Made by a program: the position numbers and the translations under genes. The notes below the pieces were generated by a model. It was not told where the DNA came from. It worked only from the letters and a program-made list of their open reading frames with translations, and ran no database searches. DNA of 64,000 nucleotides from G963676655 sp963678305 (GTDB lineage: Bacteria; Verrucomicrobiota; Lentisphaeria; Victivallales; Victivallaceae). The stretch covers positions 166,663-230,662 of the forward strand of contig CAXXVV010000007.1 in NCBI GenBank assembly GCA_963678305.2, given 5' to 3'. Below, in pieces: positions 33,805-41,016 of the stretch (position 1 is the stretch's first letter; every line of letters starts with the position of its first letter).

Positions 33805-35430
33805 ATGCGTTTAACAAAAATATTCACATTACTGGTAGCCTGCCTCGGCTTGTCGATGTCCGTTTCGGCCATCGGACCGGCTGAGGACGTTAACGGCAAA
33901 CCGGTATTCAAATGGGAAACCGTCAAGGACAAAGACGGCAAAGTTTTCGTCAACTTGAAATATGTCTGGGATAAACCGGCAACCGTTTACTCTTTAAGCG
34001 TAATCGAAGGCGAAGACCTCATGCCCGGCAGCGAAGTCATGATTCTGTCGATCCCCGGACGAAGCAAAGCTACGGTCAAAATGGCTCAGGCCATGCAGGT
34101 TATCAAAGTCACTGACGGTCTTCAACCGGCGACAGCGATTCAACCCGGACAAATCGTGATTAAGTTCCGGCCGGCGAAGATCTATCAGGATTCTCTCCCG
34201 ACCGGCAGCAGCGGCACATGGAAACTCGATAAATTCAGTGTCATGCTGACAAACCTTTGGAAAAGCACCGGAATTTACGATTTATTCCGCCAGACAACCT
34301 CTAATTTCAGTAAAACCTGGCAACTTGGTCTTGGCCGGGTATTGATGATGCTCATTGGTATCGTACTGCTTTATCTGGCGATCTTCAAGGAGTTTGAGCC
34401 TCTGTTACTGTTACCAATCGGTTTCGGCGCGGTTCTGGCAAATATTCCGCTGGCCGGCATTGCCGGACCTCACGGTATCCTTGGAATGGTCTATACCGCC
34501 GGTATCGCGACCGGAGTGTTCCCGCTGATCATCTTCATGGGTGTCGGCGCGATGACCGACTTCGGCCCGCTGATCGCCAACCCGAAGACCGCACTGCTCG
34601 GCGCGGCCGCCCAGTTCGGGATTTTCCTGGCATTGCTGGGAGCGCTGGTTCTGACCATGGTCAGTAAGAGCTGGGTTGATATCGGTATCAACTTTGACCT
34701 CAAAGACGCTGCCAGTATCGGGATCATTGGCGGAGCCGACGGCCCGACTTCTATTTACCTGACCAGCAAACTGTCTCCGCAGCTGCTTGGCGCGGTTGCT
34801 GTTGCCGCCTACTCATATATGGCACTGGTTCCGATTATCCAGCCGCCGATCATGAAGCTCTTTACCAGTGAAGCGGACCGAAAAATCAAAATGAAACAGC
34901 TGCGCCCAGTATCAAAACTGGAAAAGATCTGTTTCCCGATTGTTATTACTATTTTGTGCGCACTTCTGCTGCCGGACGCCGCCCCGCTTATCGGAATGTT
35001 GATGTTCGGTAACCTGATGCGTGAATCCGGTGTTGTAGCCCGTCTCAGCGATACAGCTCAAAACGCGTTGATTAATATCGTTACGATCTTCCTGGGGCTC
35101 GCGGTCGGATCAAAACTTTCTGCTGACAAATTCCTGAATATGCAGACACTCGGCATTCTGCTGCTGGGCGTTATCGCTTTCGGATGCGGCACCGCAGCCG
35201 GGCTTATCTTCGGACAGATCATGAAGAAAACTTCAGGCGGTCAGGTCAATCCGTTGATCGGCTCAGCCGGGGTATCCGCGGTTCCGATGGCGGCCCGTGT
35301 GGTCAACAAAGTCGGTCTGGAAGCGGATCATCACAACTTCCTGCTCATGCATGCCATGGGCCCGAACGTTGCCGGCGTTATCGGTTCAGCCGTAGCCGCC
35401 GGAGTTCTCTTGAAAATGCTTGGTTCCTGA
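33805..35430 (+). CDS. oadB: Na+-pumping decarboxylase beta subunit with N-terminal extension
   Basis: Membrane subunit that releases CO2 from carboxybiotin and pumps Na+ out. 541 residues against about 430 in classical OadB. The extra part is at the start: a signal peptide (IFTLLVACLGLSMSVSAIG) and ~125 mostly polar, beta-rich residues before the first span. The conserved core begins near EFEPLLLLPIGFGAVLANIP and has IIFMGVGAMTDFGPLIANPK (Na+/H+ Asp), GIIGGADGPTSIYLTSKLSP, and NPLIGSAGVSAVPMAARV (Ser/Arg). About ten spans. The extension would lie in the periplasm; its role is unknown. A strong terminator follows, ending the operon. Confidence 0.92.
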   Translation: MRLTKIFTLLVACLGLSMSVSAIGPAEDVNGKPVFKWETVKDKDGKVFVNLKYVWDKPATVYSLSVIEGEDLMPGSEVMILSIPGRSKATVKMAQAMQVIKVTDGLQPATAIQPGQIVIKFRPAKIYQDSLPTGSSGTWKLDKFSVMLTNLWKSTGIYDLFRQTTSNFSKTWQLGLGRVLMMLIGIVLLYLAIFKEFEPLLLLPIGFGAVLANIPLAGIAGPHGILGMVYTAGIATGVFPLIIFMGVGAMTDFGPLIANPKTALLGAAAQFGIFLALLGALVLTMVSKSWVDIGINFDLKDAASIGIIGGADGPTSIYLTSKLSPQLLGAVAVAAYSYMALVPIIQPPIMKLFTSEADRKIKMKQLRPVSKLEKICFPIVITILCALLLPDAAPLIGMLMFGNLMRESGVVARLSDTAQNALINIVTIFLGLAVGSKLSADKFLNMQTLGILLLGVIAFGCGTAAGLIFGQIMKKTSGGQVNPLIGSAGVSAVPMAARVVNKVGLEADHHNFLLMHAMGPNVAGVIGSAVAAGVLLKMLGS

Positions 35431-35457
35431 TAATCAGGTTTCATCACGCTATTCAAT

Positions 35458-35490
35458 CCCCGTGAGACTTTATTTCACGGGGATTTTTTT
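35458..35490 (+). terminator. Rho-independent terminator after oadB
   Basis: CCCCGTGA, nine-base loop, TCACGGGG, then ATTTTTTT. A strong, perfect stem. Confidence 0.95.
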
Positions 35491-35506
35491 ATTTCATCAA
35501 TGAAGA

Positions 35507-35560
35507 TAATAAATTACCAGGTAGTTTAAAAATTATCGTTGGAAAAACGGCACTACATTA
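35507..35560 (-). repeat. Dispersed TACCTGGTA-type repeat, copy D
   Basis: On the minus strand TAATGTAGTGCCGTTTTTCC, then AACGATAATTTTTAAACTAC and CTGGTAATTTATTATC. CGTT/AACG can pair. It lies between the oadB terminator and the convergent membrane gene ending at 35572. Confidence 0.78.
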
Positions 35561-35571
35561 AACATACCAAC

Positions 35572-36033
35572 TTAAAAGGAACAATATTTTATGGTAAGGA
35601 TTTTGGTTTCTGGATCGTAGATTGCAGTGAGATTCTGTACTTTATGTTCATATTTACTCTTAAAGGTATTGGCCGGCTTCTCCTTGAGTTTGTATTTTTC
35701 AACCCATGCTTTCAATACTTCAGACGTAACTTTGTATTTTGCATTGAGGGAAGTGAACTCGGTTTTGTATTCGATACATTCAGCCGGCTTCGGCATATGT
35801 TCATTATGACTCTGATGCAATTTTCTGAATGCAACTTTACCGATAGTCGCGTCCACCAGACAACAACTGGGAATGAGCGCGATCATTGCAACAGCCGCGA
35901 CTATCATTGCATTATATTTCTTTTTGATCAACAGTGTGCATATCGCGATGAATATCAGACATAAAATCCCGAATACAGTAAATGTCACTTGCAATTGCGT
36001 ATGACCTAAATTTAAATAGGGAAAAACTTCCAT
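35572..36033 (-). CDS. Small membrane protein, tandem paralogue 1
   Basis: Unknown; 153 residues. Two spans (about 15-37 and 43-60) then a ~90-residue soluble domain. It aligns along its length with the preceding gene's product: both start with M-x2-FP-L-LG, share NEH-P, CIEY, WVEKY-L-E, KSK and a final IL-I-Y. Last gene of a four-gene set behind the Sel1 lipoprotein. No strong ribosome site is seen. Probably an inner-membrane protein with its main domain in cytoplasm or periplasm; the function cannot be inferred. Confidence 0.72.
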   Translation of the reverse strand: MEVFPYLNLGHTQLQVTFTVFGILCLIFIAICTLLIKKKYNAMIVAAVAMIALIPSCCLVDATIGKVAFRKLHQSHNEHMPKPAECIEYKTEFTSLNAKYKVTSEVLKAWVEKYKLKEKPANTFKSKYEHKVQNLTAIYDPETKILTIKYCSF

Positions 36034-36083
36034 TGTTTTAATCTTACAAAATCATTGTTATTTATTGACGACAACCTGATAAA

Positions 36084-36542
36084 TCAACGAGATGAATAAT
36101 GGATTTTCAATATCCCGGTACTGGGAACATATTCAGCGCGTAATCCTTGTCCGTTTTCGTGCATCTTACTTTTATATTCATTGACCGGACCTTCTTGCAG
36201 GTTGTATTTTTCAACCCATTTTTTCAAATTATCTGAAGATATTTCATATTGGGCATAGAGGTTGACACTGTTCCCATAATATTCAATGCATTTCGCATTC
36301 CCGGGAAAATGCTCGTTTTGGTAAAAATGAACTTTGTTCAAAATAAAAGGGCCAATTGTCATATCAGAGACAATACAGCCGGGAATGATTAAAATCAGGC
36401 CAATTCCGGCAATAATCAACCCGTGCTTATTATTTCTCAATAAAAAGCACATGACGATAAAACAGCAACATAACACTCCAAAAGTGATTAATGAAATCAT
36501 CAAAGCTATATTGCCCAGCTCCAAATGTGGAAAATAATCCAT
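36084..36542 (-). CDS. Small membrane protein, tandem paralogue 2
   Basis: Unknown; 152 residues, paralogue of the product at 35572-36033 with the same two N-terminal spans (SLITFGVLCCCFIVMCFLL, LIIAGIGLILIIPGCIVSD) and soluble C-terminal domain. The residues DATIG/DMTIG after the second span, NEH, KCIEY and WVEKY are kept in both. Tandem duplication is the simplest origin. It starts nine bases after the stop of the 68-residue gene upstream. Confidence 0.72.
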   Translation of the reverse strand: MDYFPHLELGNIALMISLITFGVLCCCFIVMCFLLRNNKHGLIIAGIGLILIIPGCIVSDMTIGPFILNKVHFYQNEHFPGNAKCIEYYGNSVNLYAQYEISSDNLKKWVEKYNLQEGPVNEYKSKMHENGQGLRAEYVPSTGILKIHYSSR

Positions 36543-36551
36543 ACCGTAAAC

Positions 36552-36758
36552 TTAATGTTGATCTCTTTTTGTAATCGAATCGTTGACCTCTTTCTCAACC
36601 CCGTTTCCATGATTTTTAACCCTTCCATAGATTATGGTAATATCCGTCAGGAAGCAAACTGTAAAGACCGCGATATTCCATGGAAAGGGAATAATCAGCA
36701 GCAGAAAAAAGCTGGTAGACAGCAGGAACAGGAACAAAATAATATTATAAAAAGGCAT
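36552..36758 (-). CDS. 68-residue two-span membrane protein
   Basis: Unknown. Two hydrophobic hairpin segments (IILFLFLLSTSFFLLLIIPF and IAVFTVCFLTDITIIYG) and a polar tail (EKEVNDSITKRDQH). GGAGGGGG stands right before the ATG, one of the best ribosome sites in the window. It begins 32 bp after the Sel1 gene and is followed closely by the paralogue pair, so all four are likely one transcript. Confidence 0.65.
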   Translation of the reverse strand: MPFYNIILFLFLLSTSFFLLLIIPFPWNIAVFTVCFLTDITIIYGRVKNHGNGVEKEVNDSITKRDQH

Positions 36759-36790
36759 ATCAGCCCCCTCCTGTACTGACTTAATCGTGT

Positions 36791-38506
36791 TTATTTACCA
36801 GCTGGATTAAGATTAATTTTCAAAACCGGCTCGGGAATTACACCAGGATTCAAAACTTTTTGCCCGGTCTCAGCATCGAAGAACGGCTGGCGCGTCGGAA
36901 CCTTACCCGCTTCACCGAGCAGTTCCATTTTAAGTCCGGTCGCAACGCTGAACTGTTGTTTGTTCTTTAAAACCAGATTCGCCCAATTATTCACATACAG
37001 GGAGATTGACAAAGTATTGCGTTTGATTGCTCCGTGAGAAAAAATGAAATTATAGGCGTCTTTTTCCCGGCCAAGGCCGATCAGTGCATTCATCTTGATA
37101 ATCGCGGCCAGATTCGACAACAATTCCCTGTCCGGGTCATCACGCAGGGTTTTAATGATCTTGTCAGCGCCGAACATCGCAGCCTCAAACTGCCCCGCCC
37201 TGCCCGCGCATGAAGCATAAATAAACCAGAAACCCGGGTCGTTCTGATGTTTCACCATTGCCGCGGCCAGAATATCTCCGGCCGGAGCAAGCGGAATGCC
37301 GGCTTCACAAATTCGCAGCCAGTCGCAGGAAAAATAAAATTTTTCCGGGGCGGCATCGAGTTCCTGCTTGAAAACCTTCAAAGCTCCATCGGATAATCCA
37401 GCCTTGAACCCGGCAAGAATACGTTTAATGGGAGACTTTTGCTCAACCAAATCCGACCCTGAGCGAAAATAACGTTGAGCGAATGAAACCGGCAGAAAAT
37501 ACCCGGTTTTACGATCCAACGCAACCATCGGCGCGACAACTTCAGTAAAATCCTGCTTACGCGCCATTACAAACAATTCCATAGCCGATACCCGATCGTC
37601 CTGCATTTCCATGAATTTACCAAGCTCAAACATCGCCGGAGGATAATTACGGTTTACCGCGGCCCAGAGCAACTGTACCGCAGCTTCGGTGTTATTCTCA
37701 AGCATTTGTCCGGCAACCCTGGTCAACGCTGGAGCATACCCCATCGCCGCGGCTTTCTGAAACAGCACAGACGACTTTTCCCCGTTCAATGCCGGAACCT
37801 TGCCGCTTTCAATCAACAAACCGAGACGGTACATCGCATGCGGATAATTCAGTTTGACCGCTTCCCGATACCATTTGGCCGCCACATCATACCTTTTGGA
37901 TCTTTCTTCAAAGAGCAGGCCAAAGCTGTACTGGCCCTCGGGCAAATGCTTTTCAGCGGCAAATTTATAATTCTGCGCCGCCCGATTGATATCAGCCTTT
38001 ACCCCGATTCCCTTGAGGTAGGCGTCTCCAAGCAATACTGATGCCGGTGGATACCGCCAGGAACATTTATCCAGCAGAAACAGGGCGCTGGCCGGGCGTT
38101 TATCAACTCCGAGTCCATGAAGATACAGATCCGCCAGCAGGCATTCCTCAACCGAACCGGAATCTTCACGCATAATCTGGAGGCCCGAAGCCGCCCGTTC
38201 AAAATAATCTTTTGCCTTTGCATGATTGATCCGGACGTTGCCGAGTCCGGAACTGTAAAGTTTGCCTAGTACATAGTAACCGCAGGGGTCTTCAGCCGCG
38301 ATGGCTTTCGATGCCCATTCAAACGCTTTGTGATAATCAACCGGGGTCTGGTAACCGATCAGATACGACACCGCCACCCGCCCCTGGGCAATAGTATTTC
38401 CGGCCTGAGCGTCTTTCAGGTTTTGTTTGTAAATAGTTCGACAGCCGCTGCTCAAAAAAGCGATTGCCATAACCGCGGATAATATAAGGGAAAGCCTGAT
38501 TCTCAT
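36791..38506 (-). CDS. Sel1-repeat lipoprotein
   Basis: 571 residues. Signal peptide with lipobox (SLILSAVMAIAFLSSGC), so it is lipid-anchored in the periplasm or outer membrane. Residues ~30-330 are Sel1-like alpha/alpha repeats (AFEWASKAIAAEDPCGYYVLGK, PASVLLGDAYLKGIGVKADI, AAKWYREAVKLNYPHAMYRLG). The remainder is helical without clear repeats. Sel1 proteins act as scaffolds in signalling or envelope complexes. It heads a unit with three small membrane proteins that may be its partners. Confidence 0.85.
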   Translation of the reverse strand: MRIRLSLILSAVMAIAFLSSGCRTIYKQNLKDAQAGNTIAQGRVAVSYLIGYQTPVDYHKAFEWASKAIAAEDPCGYYVLGKLYSSGLGNVRINHAKAKDYFERAASGLQIMREDSGSVEECLLADLYLHGLGVDKRPASALFLLDKCSWRYPPASVLLGDAYLKGIGVKADINRAAQNYKFAAEKHLPEGQYSFGLLFEERSKRYDVAAKWYREAVKLNYPHAMYRLGLLIESGKVPALNGEKSSVLFQKAAAMGYAPALTRVAGQMLENNTEAAVQLLWAAVNRNYPPAMFELGKFMEMQDDRVSAMELFVMARKQDFTEVVAPMVALDRKTGYFLPVSFAQRYFRSGSDLVEQKSPIKRILAGFKAGLSDGALKVFKQELDAAPEKFYFSCDWLRICEAGIPLAPAGDILAAAMVKHQNDPGFWFIYASCAGRAGQFEAAMFGADKIIKTLRDDPDRELLSNLAAIIKMNALIGLGREKDAYNFIFSHGAIKRNTLSISLYVNNWANLVLKNKQQFSVATGLKMELLGEAGKVPTRQPFFDAETGQKVLNPGVIPEPVLKINLNPAGK

Positions 38507-38603
38507 GCTATTTACTCCTCTCGGCTTGATTCTTTCAGTTAGGTAATTACATTATTCGATAACATATCAATTCAGAAGATAAAAGTCAAGTTAGGAGTAT
38601 AAA

Positions 38604-39398
38604 ATGTTTTTAAGATGCGAATTCCACTCGAGCGAGCTCGGGATGGCCACCCAGGCCAATATTATCATCCCACAAAGAATGAGCAATGCCATCGGGATCA
38701 ACGGGGCAGCCGGAAAAGTCAAAGACATTCCGGTTATGTACCTGCTGCACGGCTACAGCGACGATCATTCGATCTGGTGCCGCCGCACCTCGATCGAACG
38801 TTACGCGGCCGACTACAATCTGGCTATCGTGATGCCGGATGCCGCCCATAGTTTTTATACTGATATGGCCCACGGACAAAAATGGTGCAGCTATATCAGC
38901 CGGGAACTGCCGCAACTGGTAGAGGATTATCTCCCGGTCAGCTCAAAACGCGAAAACCGTTTTATCGCCGGATTGTCAATGGGCGGCTACGGCGCGTTTA
39001 AAATAGCACTGAACAATCCTGACCGGTATGCGGCGGCGGCGGCTCTTTCAGGTTGTCTGGATATAGCCAACCGCGCTGACAACATTCACGGGAATGATTC
39101 CATCGTCCGCAGTATGAACAATATTTTTGGCAATATCGATGAGATTGCCGGGTCTGACCATGACCTTTTTGCCGTTGCCGAAAAGCTGGTTGAGGGAAAT
39201 AAACCAAAACCGGCTTTATACCAGATCTGCGGTACTGAAGATTTCTTATATGACGCCAATATCAAGTTCAAAGCACATCTTGAACAAATCGGCTATGAAT
39301 TCAAATATTTTGAAGAACCCGGAACCCACAACTGGGGATTCTGGGACCGCAACATACAAAAAGTCCTGAAATGGCTGCCGCTGGCTGAAAATATGTGA
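38604..39398 (+). CDS. Esterase D/tributyrin esterase-family hydrolase
   Basis: Serine hydrolase of the esterase-D/EstA group, 264 residues without signal peptide. PVMYLLHGYSDDHSIWCRR is the oxyanion region, GLSMGGYGAFKIAL contains the nucleophile elbow (G-L-S-M-G-G), CGTEDFLYD supplies the acid and PGTHNWGFWD the histidine. Such enzymes remove acetyl or other acyl groups from sugars or small esters; in this setting deacetylation of glycans is plausible. The stop codon lies just before the uvrC start, so the two genes are coupled, although no functional link is known. Confidence 0.9.
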   Translation: MFLRCEFHSSELGMATQANIIIPQRMSNAIGINGAAGKVKDIPVMYLLHGYSDDHSIWCRRTSIERYAADYNLAIVMPDAAHSFYTDMAHGQKWCSYISRELPQLVEDYLPVSSKRENRFIAGLSMGGYGAFKIALNNPDRYAAAAALSGCLDIANRADNIHGNDSIVRSMNNIFGNIDEIAGSDHDLFAVAEKLVEGNKPKPALYQICGTEDFLYDANIKFKAHLEQIGYEFKYFEEPGTHNWGFWDRNIQKVLKWLPLAENM

Positions 39399-39406
39399 TA
39401 GGACAC

Positions 39407-40876
39407 ATGGGTACGGAAAAGAAAAATTTCATGCCGTCAATGGTTCCGGCCAAGCCCGGGGTGTATATTTTCCGCGACCGTTTTGGTAAAGTGATTTATA
39501 TCGGCAAAGCGGCCAACCTGCGCAAACGGATGAGTCATTATTTTCAGCCCTCGCGCATGAACCGGGCCGACCCCAAGTTGCGCTCCCTGTTGAACTCAAT
39601 TTCTGACTGGGAATTCCAGACGGTAAAAAACGAAGACGAATCTTTGATCCTGGAATCGCGCCTGATCAAACAATACGCCCCCCGCTATAATGTACTGATG
39701 CGGGACGACAAGCGTTTCCTCCTGGTCAAGATCAATCTGAATGAGCCGTTGCCCCGTTTGATCGCGGCCCGGGTCCGCAAGGACGACGGAGCCCGTTACT
39801 GGGGGCCGTTTCCCAAAGGCACCGCCCTGCGCCAGACGATTGAATTTCTGACCGCATGGTTCAAACTTCGCGCCTGTTCTCCCCGCGAACCGGACGAAAA
39901 TACCCATAAGCACTGCCTTAAAAAAATCGTCAAAGACTGCTGTGAACCTTGCATCGGCAAAGTCACCCGTGAAGAATACATGGAACGTGTCAACGCCATG
40001 ATCAAGGTACTTGACGGCAACCTGAAAGAATTACTGGATGAGCTGGAATTAAGAATGGCCAAACAAGCAGCCGCGCAGCGTTTTGAACAGGCGGCGCGGA
40101 TTCGCGATATCATGATAAACTTGAAAGAGGTGTTCGGAGTCGGCAACCGCAACTTCAGGTTCGCCAAAATATCGGATAATCCCGGCGAAGACGCGGTAAA
40201 GGATCTGCAAGAGGCTTTAAATTTAAAAAATCCGCCCAACCTGATCGAAGGTTTTGACATTTCAAATATCGGCGGCACGCTGGCGGTCGGCAGCATGGTC
40301 TGTTTTGAAAACGGGCGTCCCGCCCCTAAGTTCTATCGCCGCTTCCGCATTCGCAGAGTCACCGGCAGTGATGATTTTGCCATGATGCGTGAGGTTATTC
40401 ACCGTCATTACGGACGCAAACTTCAGGAAAATCTGCCCTTGCCCGGTCTTTTGATGGTTGATGGGGGGAAAGGTCAACTTTCCGCCGCGCTGGAAATGCT
40501 GGACGAACTGGAATGTCCATTGTTTCCGGTAATCGGCCTGGCAAAAAAACAGGAGGAAATATTCATTCCCGGCAAATCCGAATCATTGATCCTCGACCGT
40601 CATCGTCCGGCGCTGCGCCTCCTGCAGGCATTGCGGGATGAGGCCCACCGTTTCGCGGTAAGTTATCACCGTGAGTTACGCGATAAGCGATTGCAGGAAT
40701 CTTTGCTTGATGAAGTGCCTGGTATCGGGCCGGAACGAAAAAAGAAACTTCTTAGTGCGTTTGGTTCTATCCGCAAATTACGAGCCGCCACTCCGGAAGA
40801 AATTGCAGCTAAAGTACCCGGTATCGGCATGAAGTTCGCCGAAACCCTGGCTGAATGTCTTAAACGCAAACGTTGA
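39407..40876 (+). CDS. uvrC: Excinuclease ABC subunit C
   Basis: Nucleotide-excision repair nuclease making both incisions with UvrAB. 489 residues from ATG 39407 (a GTG at 39395, overlapping the esterase stop, is the alternative). GIY-YIG domain PAKPGVYIFRD ... VIYIGKAANLRKRMSHYF; the UVR motif near MAKQAAAQRFEQAARIRD; the RNase H-like half with EGFDISNIGGTLAVGSMV and LMVDGGKGQLSAAL; helix-hairpin-helix at the end (DEVPGIGPERKKKLL, AAKVPGIGMKFAETL). It is shorter than the ~610-residue E. coli protein, mainly in the linkers; all domains are present. Confidence 0.95.
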   Translation: MGTEKKNFMPSMVPAKPGVYIFRDRFGKVIYIGKAANLRKRMSHYFQPSRMNRADPKLRSLLNSISDWEFQTVKNEDESLILESRLIKQYAPRYNVLMRDDKRFLLVKINLNEPLPRLIAARVRKDDGARYWGPFPKGTALRQTIEFLTAWFKLRACSPREPDENTHKHCLKKIVKDCCEPCIGKVTREEYMERVNAMIKVLDGNLKELLDELELRMAKQAAAQRFEQAARIRDIMINLKEVFGVGNRNFRFAKISDNPGEDAVKDLQEALNLKNPPNLIEGFDISNIGGTLAVGSMVCFENGRPAPKFYRRFRIRRVTGSDDFAMMREVIHRHYGRKLQENLPLPGLLMVDGGKGQLSAALEMLDELECPLFPVIGLAKKQEEIFIPGKSESLILDRHRPALRLLQALRDEAHRFAVSYHRELRDKRLQESLLDEVPGIGPERKKKLLSAFGSIRKLRAATPEEIAAKVPGIGMKFAETLAECLKRKR

Positions 40877-40919
40877 CCTCTCCCAGAAAAGACGAACATG
40901 CCATACTTATTTAATTACC

Positions 40920-40970
40920 ATAATGCCTGTTTTGAGACAGTGTTTTTTAAACTACCTGGTATTTTATTAA
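40920..40970 (+). repeat. Dispersed TACCTGGTA-type repeat, copy E
   Basis: ATAATGCCTGTTTTGAGACAG, then TTTTTTAAACTACCTGGTATT and TTATTAAA (continuous in the sequence). CTGT/ACAG pairs where other copies have CCGT/ACGG, a compensatory change. It fills the gap between convergent uvrC and the glycosidase gene. Confidence 0.78.
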
Positions 40971-41016
40971 AAACAAATAAAGGCTCATAAACTGTGTAAG
41001 AAAAAGATATTTTGGC

